Part shown: piece by piece, positions 26,792-35,868 of the stretch
How the letters are laid out: each line of letters opens with the position of its first letter
How positions within the stretch are numbered: position 1 is the stretch's first letter
DNA from: Dehalococcoidia bacterium
Lineage (GTDB): Bacteria; Chloroflexota; Dehalococcoidia; SpSt-223
Reading direction: 5' to 3'
Assembly: GCA_025054935.1 (NCBI GenBank)
Contig: JANWZD010000008.1
Coordinates: forward strand, 34,633 to 98,632
Length of the DNA: 64,000 nucleotides
Made by a program: the position numbers and the translations under genes
The notes under the pieces: generated by a model
Told to the model about the DNA's origin: nothing
Databases searched by the model: none
The model's input: only the letters and a program-made list of their open reading frames with translations

Positions 26792-27688
26792 ATGAACGTC
26801 TCGGTCGTTATGGCCACCCGCAACCGCGAAGCGCTCCTGCGCGAGACGATCGCCGACGCGCTGGCCCAGGAGCCGCTGCCGGCCGAAATTGTCGTCGTCG
26901 ACGGCACGCCCGAGCACGAGCCCGAGACCGACGCCTATCTCGCTGAGGTCGCGGGACGTATCCGCCACCTTCGCCACAGCCGGCCAGAGCTGATCGCGGC
27001 GCGCGCTCTCGGCCTCGAAGCAGCGACTGGCGAGGTGATCCTATTCATCGACGACGACGTCGCCCTGCCGCCCGGCTTCGTCGCCGCCCACGCCGTCCCC
27101 TCCGCCGGTCGCACGGTCGGCGCCGTCGCGGGCCGGGTTGTGGTCCAGCGCGAGGTCCGCCGACCGCTGGCCGCGCCTCCTCCGCCGACCGGGCAGGGCT
27201 GCGACCGCGTCGACCGGCGGGACGTCGCGTTCGGCCGCGGCTGCAACGTGTCGTTCCGCCGCGCCGCGCTTCTTGCCGCCGGCGGGTTCGACCAGCGGCT
27301 GACGGGCAACCCCGCCGCGGATGAGGAAGACGCCTGCTTCGCGGTGCGGCGGCTCGGCTCTCGGAGCGTCGTCGACCCGGCCGCCTGGCTGATCCACCGC
27401 TACGCGCCGACCGGCGGCATCCGCGCCGCCGTCCGCGACCAAGGCGATGACCTTTCCTCCTGCCGCAACACGGGGTATTTCGCGAGCAACAACGTCGGCG
27501 GCCTCGATTTCTGGCGCGTGCTCTGGAATACGTGCCGGACCTCCACTCTGAGTGACCGGGCGCGCCGCGGCGGGCTCGGCACGCTGGCGCGCCGTCAGGC
27601 GTTGTTTTGGCGCGGCGCGGTCGAGGGCGTGCGCCAGTTCCGGCGCAGCGGCCAGCGGCGCGTGCCGCTGCCGTCTCGCCGCCCGTGA
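26792..27688 (+). CDS. Glycosyltransferase family 2
   Basis: A 298-residue GT-A glycosyltransferase. It has the start VSVVMATRNREALLRETI, the nucleotide-sugar Asp in EIVVVDGTPEH, the metal-binding DxD as FIDDDVALPPG (about residue 86), and the acceptor region GRGCNVSFRRAALLAAGGFD with downstream EEDACFAVR as ED motif. The tail is basic. It begins 8 bp after the CysRS-like gene and shares GTGA with the next glycosyltransferase, so it opens a surface-glycan run. Donor and acceptor are unknown. Confidence 0.85.
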   Translation: MNVSVVMATRNREALLRETIADALAQEPLPAEIVVVDGTPEHEPETDAYLAEVAGRIRHLRHSRPELIAARALGLEAATGEVILFIDDDVALPPGFVAAHAVPSAGRTVGAVAGRVVVQREVRRPLAAPPPPTGQGCDRVDRRDVAFGRGCNVSFRRAALLAAGGFDQRLTGNPAADEEDACFAVRRLGSRSVVDPAAWLIHRYAPTGGIRAAVRDQGDDLSSCRNTGYFASNNVGGLDFWRVLWNTCRTSTLSDRARRGGLGTLARRQALFWRGAVEGVRQFRRSGQRRVPLPSRRP

Positions 27689-28758
27689 GCCGCCGGCCGC
27701 GGCTGGCGCTAGTCAGCACCGACGTCCGGCGCGACCTGATCGACCCGCTGCGCTTCTTCCGCCGCGTCGAGATCGCGCACCTGGCGCGCCGGTCGACTTA
27801 CCGCGACTTCGAGGGCGATGCCGGGCTGCGCTGGTACCGCTCGCCGGCTGACCTTGTCGCCCAGCTCGCCGCGCTGCGGCCCGATGTTGTCCAGCCGCCG
27901 GAGCCAGTTGCGGCGCGGCTCCTTCCCGCGAGCCTTGCCGCGCTCGCCTATTGCCGGCTGACGGCGACGCCGCTGCTCGCCGTCACCTTCGAGAACCGTC
28001 CGTGGGAGGTCAAGTTCGGCCGCCTCGCCCCGGCGGTGCGTGCCGCCGCCGGACTGATCTTCCGCGCCGCGCGCGTCGTCGTTGTCCTGAACGAGGGAGC
28101 GCGTCGGAACGCGCTCGCTGCCGGCGCCTCGCCGGCGCGGCTGCGGCGGCTGCTCTGGGGAACATGGGGCGTCGATCTCGCGGAGTTCTCGCCCGGGCCC
28201 GCAGTCGATGCGCCGCGTCTGCTGTTCGCGGGCCGGCTGCATGAGGAGAAGGGGATCACCGACCTGCTTGATGCCTTCGCCGAGGTGCGAGCGCGCTTGC
28301 CGGCGGCACAGCTGACAATCGCCGGAGATGGTCCGGCGCGAGGCGAGGCGGAGCGGCGGGCGCGCGCGATCGGCGGGGTGGTGCTCCTCGGCGTCGTCCC
28401 GAACCGGAAGCTGCCGGCCGTGATGCGTCGCTCGGCTCTTGTCGTCTCGCCCTCGCGCACGACGCCGAAGTGGGCCGAGCAGGTCGGGATGACCAATCTC
28501 CAAGCGCTTGCCTGCGGCGTGCCGGTGGTCACGACGTGGAGCGGCGCGATCCCAGAGTACACTCCCCCGGGCGCCGGGGCGGTGCTTGTCCCCGAGCGCG
28601 ACCCAGCAGCGCTGGCGGCGGCAATCCTCCGGCTGCTCGGCGACGCGCCGCTGCGTTCGCAGCTGGGGCGCCTTGGCCGGCGTCTCGCCGAACGGGAGTA
28701 CGACGCCGAACGGAATGTCCGTCGGGCGGAAGCGCTTGTCTTGGCGGTGGCGGGCTGA
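27685..28758 (+). CDS. Glycosyltransferase family 4
   Basis: A 357-residue GT-B enzyme. The C-terminal GT1 domain carries LLFAGRLHEEKGITDLLDAF, LTIAGDGPARGEAE, LGVVPNRKLPAVM and the E-x7-E equivalent EQVGMTNLQALACGVPVVTT. The start is GTG at 27685, overlapping the TGA of the preceding gene (GTGA), which implies coupled translation. It probably transfers a sugar onto a growing lipid-linked glycan at the inner membrane face. Confidence 0.85.
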   Translation: MSRRPRLALVSTDVRRDLIDPLRFFRRVEIAHLARRSTYRDFEGDAGLRWYRSPADLVAQLAALRPDVVQPPEPVAARLLPASLAALAYCRLTATPLLAVTFENRPWEVKFGRLAPAVRAAAGLIFRAARVVVVLNEGARRNALAAGASPARLRRLLWGTWGVDLAEFSPGPAVDAPRLLFAGRLHEEKGITDLLDAFAEVRARLPAAQLTIAGDGPARGEAERRARAIGGVVLLGVVPNRKLPAVMRRSALVVSPSRTTPKWAEQVGMTNLQALACGVPVVTTWSGAIPEYTPPGAGAVLVPERDPAALAAAILRLLGDAPLRSQLGRLGRRLAEREYDAERNVRRAEALVLAVAG

Positions 28759-30017
28759 CCGGTCTGCGGGCAGGTGTTACCGCCGGGAGCGGGCTGCTTG
28801 CGCTCGCGCTCTGGCTGCTCGGCGCGGCGCGCGTCCTGCCTGCGCTGCTGGCCATTCCGGAGCAGCCGGACCTCGCCGTCTATTACGTCGCGGGCGCGGC
28901 GCTGAATTTCGGCGAATCGCCCTCTGACCCGTCGGCGCTCGACCGTGTCGCGGCGCAAATCGGCGTGCCGTTCGATGCGTCCGGCTACACCTTTGCTACC
29001 CCCTATCTCTACCCGCCCATCTTCGCTGGCCTCGCCCGCCCGGCCGCGCTGCTCCCTTACCCGCTCGCGCGGGCCGGATGGCTGCTGCTGAATGTCGTCC
29101 TCGTCGCAGCGGCGACCCTCGGCCTAGCGCGGTCGCTCGGGCTGCAGCGGAGCGCGCTTGCCGCTGCCTTCCTCGCCCTCATCGCGCCGCCGACCCTTGA
29201 GACACTGCTCTACGGCCAGGTGAACGCGCTGCTGTATGCGCTCCTCGCGACGGCAGTCGCGCTGCCGCGCGCTGCTGGCGTCGCGATCGGTGCGGCAAGC
29301 GCGATCAAACTGTTTCCCGCGGTCATGCTCCTTGCTCTCGCGCGGGCGCGGCAGACCCGGCAGCTGCTCGCGGCCGCGCTTACCGGCCTCCTCGCCGGGG
29401 TCGCTGGGCTTGCGCTCGCCGGCCCCGCCCGGACGGCCGAATATCTGACGGTCGTTCTGCCATCAGCTTCAGCGGCGGCGCGCCCGCCTGCCAACCAGTC
29501 GATCCAGGCGGTCGTGGGGCGGCTGCTCATTCCCAGCCAGCATCGCTATTCGGCGTTCACCGCCGACGACCCGCAACTTGTTGCCTTTCCCGCCCTCCTC
29601 GACCTGCCCGCGCTCGCCGCACCGGTCGGATGGGGGCTGGCGGCGGCCGTTCTCGCTACGACTGTCGTCATGCTCTGGCGGCGGTCGCCAGACGCGCCGT
29701 TTGGGGCGGCGCTCCTCGTCAGCGCGGCGTTGCTGGTGACCCCGCTCGTTTGGGACCATTATCTTGTGCTCCTCTTCCTGCCGGTGCTCTTCCTGCTTGC
29801 GGCGGCACGGCAGCGCGCGCGGCACTGGCAGGCGCTGCTTGCCGGGCGCGAGGCGCTTGCACTGGCGCTGGCCGCGCTGTTCCTCGGCGTGCACCGCTTT
29901 TGGAAGCCGCTGACGCTGCTCGTCGCGCCGTCGCCGCTGCTGCTCAGCTTCGGAATGCTCGCGGCGGCGACGCTCTGGCTCGCGGTGCTGACGAGCGCGC
30001 CCAGCAAGGAGCAGTGA
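28755..30017 (+). CDS. GT87-like polytopic membrane glycosyltransferase
   Basis: About 420 residues with some ten membrane segments. Features typical of the DUF2029/GT87 mannosyltransferase-like family are an early acidic loop (IPEQPDLAVYYVAGAALN), YTFATPYLYPPIF and LIAPPTLETLLYGQVNALLYALL, with AASAIKLFPAVMLLAL and VTPLVWDHYLVLLF. These enzymes use polyprenyl-phosphate sugars on the outer face. No ATG/GTG/TTG lies in frame near the N-terminus. A CTG at 28755 overlaps the previous TGA (CTGA), mirroring the GTGA junction before it, and is taken as the start; an upstream start inside the previous gene is the alternative. Confidence 0.72.
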   Translation: MTGLRAGVTAGSGLLALALWLLGAARVLPALLAIPEQPDLAVYYVAGAALNFGESPSDPSALDRVAAQIGVPFDASGYTFATPYLYPPIFAGLARPAALLPYPLARAGWLLLNVVLVAAATLGLARSLGLQRSALAAAFLALIAPPTLETLLYGQVNALLYALLATAVALPRAAGVAIGAASAIKLFPAVMLLALARARQTRQLLAAALTGLLAGVAGLALAGPARTAEYLTVVLPSASAAARPPANQSIQAVVGRLLIPSQHRYSAFTADDPQLVAFPALLDLPALAAPVGWGLAAAVLATTVVMLWRRSPDAPFGAALLVSAALLVTPLVWDHYLVLLFLPVLFLLAAARQRARHWQALLAGREALALALAALFLGVHRFWKPLTLLVAPSPLLLSFGMLAAATLWLAVLTSAPSKEQ

Positions 30018-30018
30018 G

Positions 30019-31107
30019 ATGGAGATCGCCATCGACGTCCAGTCGACGCTCGGCCAGCGGACCGGCATCGGCCAATACACGGCGCGCCTCGTCGAAGCGC
30101 TGCGCCGGACTGCGCCGGAACTGCTGATCCGCGAGGTCTCTGCCGGGCGGGACCTCGTAATGCGGACCGACCGGCGGCTGTGGTGGCAGCAGCTCGAGCT
30201 CCCGCGGCGTGCCACGGGTGCCGACCTGCTCCACGTGCCGGGCTTCGACGCGCCGGCGCGCGCGCCCTGTCCGGTGGTCCTAACCGTGCACGACCTGATC
30301 GGCGCCCTCTTTCCAAAGATCCTGCCGCCGGTGTCGCGGCTCTATTGGGCGCGCTGGCTGCCGTTCACCCTCCGCTTCGCCGATGCCATCATCGCGGACT
30401 CAGAGGCGACGCGCCGCGACATTCTCCGCCTGACGGCCGTCCGCGCGCCGATTGCTGTCGTGCCGCTCGGCGTCGACCCGCTCTTTTCTCCTCCCCCGCC
30501 CGAGCGCGTCGCGGCTGTCCGCGCTCGCTACGGGCTGGCCGAGCCGTTTCTGCTCTCCGTCGGCACGCTCGAGCCCCGCAAGGGCATCGACACCCTCGTC
30601 GATGCGCTCGCACTCCTCGAGGGGCGGGCGGTGCTGGCGCTTGCCGGCAAGGTCGGCTGGAATTGGGAGCGCGTGGCGGCGCGGGTCGCCCGCCACGGCC
30701 TTGGAGCGCGGGTCCGGCGGCTCGGCTATGTGCCGGACGAGGACCTGCCCGCGCTCTACGCCGCTGCTGAGGCGTTTGTCTTGCCTTCGCGCTACGAGGG
30801 GTTCGGCCTGCCGGTCCTTGAGGCGATGGCTTGCGGCGCGGCAGTGGTCACGACGACGGCTGGCGCGCTGCCGGAGGTTGCCGGCGACGCCGCCCTCCTC
30901 ATTCCGCCGGACGACCCGCCAGCCCTTGCTGCGGCGCTCAGTCGGCTGCTCGCTGACGGCGCTCTCCGAGCCGCGCTTCAGGCACGCGGGCGCGCCCGCG
31001 CAGCCGGCTTCACTTGGGATCGCACCGCCCGCGAGACAGTCGCGGTCTACCGGGCGGTGCTCGACGACGGGGTGTCTCGGGGCCGTCGGGCGAGGCAGAG
31101 CGGCTGA
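30019..31107 (+). CDS. Glycosyltransferase family 4 (mannosyltransferase-like)
   Basis: A 362-residue GT-B glycosyltransferase. The N-terminus has IDVQSTLGQRTGIGQYTARL with the acceptor-loop glycine. Mid-protein VLTVHDLIGALFP and ADAIIADSEATRRDI are followed by the GT1 domain: LLSVGTLEPRKGIDTLVDAL, RRLGYVPDEDLPALYAAAE and the E-x7-E motif EGFGLPVLEAMACG. The pattern matches GT4 enzymes acting on O-antigen-like or teichuronic chains. AAGGAG lies before ATG at 30019, two bases after the previous stop. Last gene of the glycan run. Confidence 0.87.
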   Translation: MEIAIDVQSTLGQRTGIGQYTARLVEALRRTAPELLIREVSAGRDLVMRTDRRLWWQQLELPRRATGADLLHVPGFDAPARAPCPVVLTVHDLIGALFPKILPPVSRLYWARWLPFTLRFADAIIADSEATRRDILRLTAVRAPIAVVPLGVDPLFSPPPPERVAAVRARYGLAEPFLLSVGTLEPRKGIDTLVDALALLEGRAVLALAGKVGWNWERVAARVARHGLGARVRRLGYVPDEDLPALYAAAEAFVLPSRYEGFGLPVLEAMACGAAVVTTTAGALPEVAGDAALLIPPDDPPALAAALSRLLADGALRAALQARGRARAAGFTWDRTARETVAVYRAVLDDGVSRGRRARQSG

Positions 31108-31137
31108 GGGGCGCGCTGGCAGCCGGCTGGACCTCGC

Positions 31138-32664
31138 TTACGCGTCGCCGCGACGCGGGCGATATTGCAGCGCCTCGGCGACGTGAGGCGCGCCGATCGT
31201 CTCGGCATCGGCCAAGTCTGCGATGGTGCGCGCCAGTTTCAGGACGCGGTGGTAGGCGCGGCCCGAGAGGTGCAGCTTGGCGACGGCAGTCTTGAGGATC
31301 GCCGCGGCCGCCGGCTCGACTTGACAGAACTGACGGATCTCGGCCGGGCCCATCTCGGCATTGGCGACGAGTTTTGTGCCGGCGAAGCGGGCGCGCTGCT
31401 TTTCGCGGGCGGCGCTGACGCGGGCGCGGATGGCGGCGGACGGCTCGCCGCGGCGGCTATCGGCGAGCTTCTCGTACTCGAGACGGGGCACCTCGATATG
31501 GATGTCGATCCGGTCGAGGAGGGGTCCGCTGATGCGCTTTGCGTAGCGCTGGATCATCGCCGGCGTGCAGCTGCACAAGCGCGCCGGGTCGCCGGCGTAG
31601 CCGCAGGGGCACGGGTTCTGCGCGGCGACCAGCATCACGTTGGTGGGATATTCCACCGAGCCTTGAACGCGGCTGATTGTGATCACCTTGTCTTCGAGCG
31701 GCTGGCGCATCGCTTCGAGAGCGTTGGCCGGAAACTCCGGCAGTTCGTCGAGGAAAAGAACGCCGCGGTTGGCAAGGCTGAGCTCGCCCGGTCCCGGCTT
31801 GCGCCCGCCGCCGACGAGCGCCGCGTAGCTGGTGGTGTGGTGCGGCGCGCGAAACGGCCGCCGGCGGATCAACGGTCGGTCAGGGCGAACGAGGCCGGCG
31901 ACGCTGTAAATCTTGGTCACTTCAAGCGCCTCGTCGAGGGTGAGGGGCGGCAGGATCCCGGCGAGCGCGCGGGCGAGCAGGGTCTTCCCGCTGCCGGGCG
32001 GCCCGGTCATCAGGACATTGTGGGCGCCGCTCGCGGCCACTTCGAGCGCTCGCTTGACATGCTCCTGCCCGCGAATCTCGGCGAAGTCGACAACTGCTTC
32101 GTCAGCGTCGTCTGCAAGGGCAAAAGGGTCCTGGGGGGTGAGCGGCACAATCGGGGCGGTGCCGGCGAGATGGTGCATGATCGTAGCGAGGTGGTCGGCG
32201 GGCAGCACCCGGACGCCGGCCACGAGCGCCGCTTCGGCGGCATTCGCCGACGGCACGATCACTTCCTCGATCCCCTCGGCGCGGGCGAGCGCCACCATCG
32301 GCAGCACGCCGTTCGTCGGCCGGATATCGCCCTCGAAGGAAAGTTCGCCAAGGTACAGCCGGTCTTCGCGGTCAAGGCGCACTTGGCCGGTCGCAGCAAG
32401 GATGGCGAGCGCGATCGGCAGGTCGTAGGCGGGGCCTTCCTTGCGGATGTCGGCAGGAGCAAGGTTGACGGCAACCCGCTTCAGCGGGAAGCTTGCGCCG
32501 GCGTTGCGGATGGCAGCGCGGACACGCTCCTTGGACTCCTGCACCATCGCATCCGGCAGGCCCACGATGTGCATGGCAGGGAGCCCGTTGGTAATATCGA
32601 CCTCAACCGAGACGAGCGTGGCCTGGAGGCCGGTCACTGCCGCCGAACGCACTTTGGCGAACAT
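31138..32664 (-). CDS. comM: YifB/ComM family Mg-chelatase-like AAA+ ATPase
   Basis: A 508-residue AAA+ protein. The N-terminal LonC-like domain has MFAKVRSAAVTG and NGLPAMHIVGLPD. The ATPase core has Walker A GPPGSGKTLLARAL, Walker B VLFLDELPEF and a Cys-rich insert NPCPCGYAG...CSC. The C-terminal Mg-chelatase part has RIDIHIEVPRL. ComM is a hexameric helicase that promotes branch migration during natural transformation. ATG at 32664 is the conserved start; no Shine-Dalgarno is visible, and an extended -10 lies directly upstream, so the mRNA may be leaderless. dprA at 56 kb also points to DNA uptake. Confidence 0.92.
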   Translation of the reverse strand: MFAKVRSAAVTGLQATLVSVEVDITNGLPAMHIVGLPDAMVQESKERVRAAIRNAGASFPLKRVAVNLAPADIRKEGPAYDLPIALAILAATGQVRLDREDRLYLGELSFEGDIRPTNGVLPMVALARAEGIEEVIVPSANAAEAALVAGVRVLPADHLATIMHHLAGTAPIVPLTPQDPFALADDADEAVVDFAEIRGQEHVKRALEVAASGAHNVLMTGPPGSGKTLLARALAGILPPLTLDEALEVTKIYSVAGLVRPDRPLIRRRPFRAPHHTTSYAALVGGGRKPGPGELSLANRGVLFLDELPEFPANALEAMRQPLEDKVITISRVQGSVEYPTNVMLVAAQNPCPCGYAGDPARLCSCTPAMIQRYAKRISGPLLDRIDIHIEVPRLEYEKLADSRRGEPSAAIRARVSAAREKQRARFAGTKLVANAEMGPAEIRQFCQVEPAAAAILKTAVAKLHLSGRAYHRVLKLARTIADLADAETIGAPHVAEALQYRPRRGDA

Positions 32665-32671
32665 GGCTGCC

Positions 32672-32680
32672 AGTGTACCA
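32672..32680 (-). promoter_or_regulatory. Extended -10 promoter directly upstream of comM
   Basis: On the minus strand TGGTACACT (TG-n-TACACT) ends 7 bases before the ATG. Transcription from it would begin at or next to the start codon. Confidence 0.35.
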
Positions 32681-32720
32681 CGGCGCACCGGCTGCCGGAG
32701 CGGCGGCAGAGGGGCGTGGG

Positions 32721-33704
32721 TTACGGCCGCTCGCAGCGGGCTGACGCCGGCATCAAGCGCGGAACCGCCTGCGCCAAGATGAGCAGCCCTGCCAGCTCAA
32801 CCAAGGTTTGGGTGACAACTACGCTGGGGGTGAGCTCGTAGCCGGCTTCCAAGGCGAGGGCAAGGGGAAGCACAACCAGCGAATTGCGGGTGACGGCGCT
32901 GAAGATGAGCGCTCGTCCCTCGCGGACGGTCAGCCCGAAGAGGCTCGCTCCGAGGCGTCCGAGCCCGCCCATGATGACGATGAATGCGGCGTAGAGCGGG
33001 ATAACGCCGGCGACGACGGAGAGCGACCCGCGAAGCAGCGGAACCTGCGCCGCCGCCACCGTCAGCAGCGTGAGGGCAAGGAGGGGAACGGGGAGCCACT
33101 CCAGCGCGGCTGCCCACTGCCTCCCCCGCGGGGAATGCGTCGCCCAGCGCTGGGTAGCGATCGCCGCGCCCAGCGGCAGCACAATCAGCAGTACAAAGGC
33201 TTCAAGGACCGGGCCGGCCGTTACGACCTCGATCCCGATGTCACCGAGAACGACCCAGAGCAGGAACGGCAGGAGAGAGAGCTGCAACAGCATCAGAACG
33301 GGCGTCGAGGCGAGGACCACGCGGTCGTCACCGCCGCCGAGCTTCGTGAAGACGATCACGTAGTCGACGCAAGGAGTGAGCAGAACGAGGGCAACCCCAA
33401 CGGCAATAGCGCGGTCCTGCGGCGCAAATCGCGCCAGCAGCCAGACGACGCTCGGTACAACAGCGAAATTCAGCGTAACTGTTGCTGCGAGGTAGCGGCG
33501 GTTGACGACAGAGCGGCGGAGGGCTTGGAAGGGGATCTGGAGAAAGGTGGTGTAGAGCAGCGCGCCAAGCACGGGAGTGATGAGGCTCGCAAACAGAGGC
33601 GAGTGGGAGGGAAGCGCGGTTCCCATCCCCGCCCCGGCAAGCAGCGCAGCTGTGTATACTCCCAGCTGCGCGCGCTCAAGCTGCTCTCGCGACAGCCGCT
33701 TCAC
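32721..33704 (-). CDS. Bile acid:sodium symporter (BASS)-superfamily / arsenic-resistance-like permease
   Basis: A 327-residue membrane protein with about ten helices in two inverted halves. Superfamily marks are TLNFAVVPSVVWLLA and the polar crossing TPCVDYVIVFTKLGGGD, aligning with the APCTA-type motif of ACR3 arsenite carriers, and AVTRNSLVVLPLALAL in the second half. The Cys in TPC is kept. Arsenite efflux is one option; organic anion import is another. No ars genes accompany it. The start faces the response-regulator gene, giving a shared divergent region. Confidence 0.78.
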   Translation of the reverse strand: MKRLSREQLERAQLGVYTAALLAGAGMGTALPSHSPLFASLITPVLGALLYTTFLQIPFQALRRSVVNRRYLAATVTLNFAVVPSVVWLLARFAPQDRAIAVGVALVLLTPCVDYVIVFTKLGGGDDRVVLASTPVLMLLQLSLLPFLLWVVLGDIGIEVVTAGPVLEAFVLLIVLPLGAAIATQRWATHSPRGRQWAAALEWLPVPLLALTLLTVAAAQVPLLRGSLSVVAGVIPLYAAFIVIMGGLGRLGASLFGLTVREGRALIFSAVTRNSLVVLPLALALEAGYELTPSVVVTQTLVELAGLLILAQAVPRLMPASARCERP

Positions 33705-33852
33705 TTCTCTTCCGCCAGCGCGATCATCTGGGCCTCTCCCCGCTTGCGCGGCGGGAGCTGATGGACGGGTTCATCCTTGACGAGAGATTGTGAGGGGGGG
33801 TAGAGTGACTGCGCCGGCACGCCATCACCCGGGAGGACACGCAAGGAGAGCG

Positions 33853-34518
33853 GTGACTGCGCCGATCCGTGTTTTGATCGCCGACGATCATCAACTGGTC
33901 GCCCAGGCGCTGCGCGACGTTCTCAGCCATGAGCCGGATTTGGAGGTGGTGGGGGTTGCGTACGACGGCGAGAGCGCTATCCGCGAAGCCGCACGTCTCC
34001 AGCCGGACGTTGTGCTCATGGACATCCAGATGCCGGGGCGGGATGGGGTCGCTGCCACGCGCGAGATCCGGGCCGCTCGCCCCGAAACGAAAGTGGTGAT
34101 GCTGACGGCGACGGAGCGCAGCCGGGCGGTCCTCGACGCCGTCGATGCCGGGGCGAGCGGGTTCATCCAGAAGGAAAATGCCCTTGAAGATGTCATCGGC
34201 GCGGTGCGTGCTGCCCACCAGGGCGAGATGCTGCTTGCTGGCCCCCGCCTCCGCCGGTTGCTCGCCGACCTCCGCGAGCGGCATCGGCGAGGCAATGGCG
34301 GCGCGCCGCCGGTGCGCTTGACCGAACGTGAGCTCGAAGTGCTGCAAGAACTGGCCGCCGGCAACGACGCAGCGACAATCGCAGAAAAACTGGTCATCAG
34401 CCCGCATACCTTGCGGACGCACTTCCAGAACATCATGCATAAATTCAATGCGCATTCGAAGCTGGAAGTGCTCACCCTTGCCATTCGTCATGGGTTGATC
34501 GACGTCCCCCGCTCCTGA
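33853..34518 (+). CDS. Orphan NarL/FixJ-family response regulator
   Basis: A 221-residue two-component regulator. The receiver (about 1-120) has IRVLIADDHQ, phospho-acceptor Asp in VVLMDIQMPGRDG, VVMLTAT and Lys in GFIQKENAL. The C-terminal LuxR-type HTH (about 150-215) has LTERELEVLQELAAG and HTLRTHFQNIMHKF. The start is GTG at 33853 with AAGGAG four bases before it; an upstream GTG at 33790 also fits but lacks a good site. No histidine kinase is nearby, so its sensor and targets lie elsewhere. Confidence 0.9.
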   Translation: MTAPIRVLIADDHQLVAQALRDVLSHEPDLEVVGVAYDGESAIREAARLQPDVVLMDIQMPGRDGVAATREIRAARPETKVVMLTATERSRAVLDAVDAGASGFIQKENALEDVIGAVRAAHQGEMLLAGPRLRRLLADLRERHRRGNGGAPPVRLTERELEVLQELAAGNDAATIAEKLVISPHTLRTHFQNIMHKFNAHSKLEVLTLAIRHGLIDVPRS

Positions 34519-34521
34519 CTG

Positions 34522-35868
34522 CTAGAACGCGATCAAGAAGACGAGATCGTTCACATTCGTGCGCGTCGCGCCGAGCCGAATGTGGCCGCCGACCGCCGCG
34601 AAGAAGGCGTAGGAGTCGTTGCTCGCGAGCGCTGCGGCAGCATCGACCCCCTGCGCTGCTGCCCGCGCCGCTGTCTCGCCGTCGACCCAGGCGCCGGCAA
34701 CGTCGGTCGGCCCGTCGCGGCCGTCGGTGCCGATGCTCGCGAGCAGGACGCCCGGGATGCCGGCGAGGCCGAGTGCTGCGCCGAGTGCCAGCTCCTGGTT
34801 GCGGCCGCCCCGTCCCGTGCCGCGGACGGTCACGGTCGTCTCGCCGCCAGCGACAAGACAGCACGGCGGCGGCAAGGGCGCGCCGCTCGCCCGCGCCTCG
34901 CGCAGCACGCTTGCGAGGACGCGTCCGGCAGCGCTCGCTTCTCCTTCGAGCGATGTCGTCAGCAGCAGCGTTGCAAACCCTGCCTCTTTGGCGGCGCGGC
35001 AGGCGGCCTGCGCCGCAAGCCGGTTGTCGGCGATAACGGCGGTGCGCGCCTTCGCGAAAGCAGGGTCAGCAGCGGTGAGCGGCGGCGCTCCCTGTCCGGC
35101 CGCACCACGGCGGATCCGGTCCACGACGCGGGGCGGCAGTGCCTCCTCGAGCCGGTAGCGCGCCACAACCTCGGCCGCCTCCTGCCAGGTCGACTGGTCG
35201 GGGACGGTGGGACCTGAGGCGATAACATCGAGGGGGCTGCCGATCACGTCGGAGATCACCAGCCCAATGAGCGTCGCCGGCGCAGCGGCGCGTGCCAGTC
35301 CGCCGCCCTTGACGCGGTCCAAGCGCTTGCGGACGGCGTTCACCGCCGCGATCGGCGCGCCCGAGCGCAAGAGCGCCTCGGTCGTCACGACGAGGTCGCT
35401 CAGCTCAAGACCGTCGTCCGGCGCGACGAGCAGCGCCGAGCCTCCCCCCGAAATGAGCGCGATCACAAGGTCGCGCTCATCGGCACCGGCGAGCAGGCTG
35501 AGGATCTCGGCGGTGGCGTGCAGTCCGGCTGCATCGGGGACCGGATGGCCGGCTTCGCGGACGGTGATCGGCCCCGCCGGGGCGGCGTAGCCGGAGGGCA
35601 CGATCACCACGCCTTCGACTGGTCGGGGCGCAAGCAGGTCGGCGACGGCAGCCGCCATCGGCGCAGCCGCCTTGCCCGCGCCGACCACGAGGATACGCCG
35701 CACGCTGCGCAGCGGAAGCAGCAGCGACCCGAAGGCGAGCGTCTCGCGCCGGACCGAGAGCGCCCGCTGCACCGCCGCTGCCGGGTCGGCGGCGGCGAGC
35801 GCCGCTTGGATAAGGGTGCTGAGGATGGCCGGCGGCTGCCTCGGCGCCGGACGAGAAGATGCGCTCAT
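34522..35868 (-). CDS. Glycerate 2-kinase (GckA/MOFRL family)
   Basis: A 448-residue kinase phosphorylating D-glycerate, usually at C2, to 2-phosphoglycerate. The N-terminal DUF4147 domain (about 15-250) shows ILVVGAGKAAAPMAAA, GHPVPDAAGL, VIALISGGGSALL and VNAVRKRLDRVKGGGLA. The C-terminal MOFRL domain (about 330-445) shows GETTVTVRGTGRGGRNQE, SIGTDGRDGPTDVAGA and SNDSYAFF. It ends 3 bp from the convergent regulator gene. With the glycolate oxidase genes 2.3 kb away it would complete a glycolate-glyoxylate-glycerate route if intermediate enzymes exist elsewhere. No good ribosome-binding site precedes ATG at 35868. Confidence 0.9.
   Translation of the reverse strand: MSASSRPAPRQPPAILSTLIQAALAAADPAAAVQRALSVRRETLAFGSLLLPLRSVRRILVVGAGKAAAPMAAAVADLLAPRPVEGVVIVPSGYAAPAGPITVREAGHPVPDAAGLHATAEILSLLAGADERDLVIALISGGGSALLVAPDDGLELSDLVVTTEALLRSGAPIAAVNAVRKRLDRVKGGGLARAAAPATLIGLVISDVIGSPLDVIASGPTVPDQSTWQEAAEVVARYRLEEALPPRVVDRIRRGAAGQGAPPLTAADPAFAKARTAVIADNRLAAQAACRAAKEAGFATLLLTTSLEGEASAAGRVLASVLREARASGAPLPPPCCLVAGGETTVTVRGTGRGGRNQELALGAALGLAGIPGVLLASIGTDGRDGPTDVAGAWVDGETAARAAAQGVDAAAALASNDSYAFFAAVGGHIRLGATRTNVNDLVFLIAF

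Noticed and set aside
12132..31107. A mycothiol gene cluster (GT4 as MshA plus MshC-like enzyme)
   Set aside because: No MshB deacetylase or MshD acetyltransferase is present, and the glycosyltransferases sit with a GT87-like membrane protein, pointing to surface glycan instead.
31165..32841. 558-codon plus-strand frame opposite comM
   Set aside because: Antisense shadow; ComM motifs are intact on the other strand.
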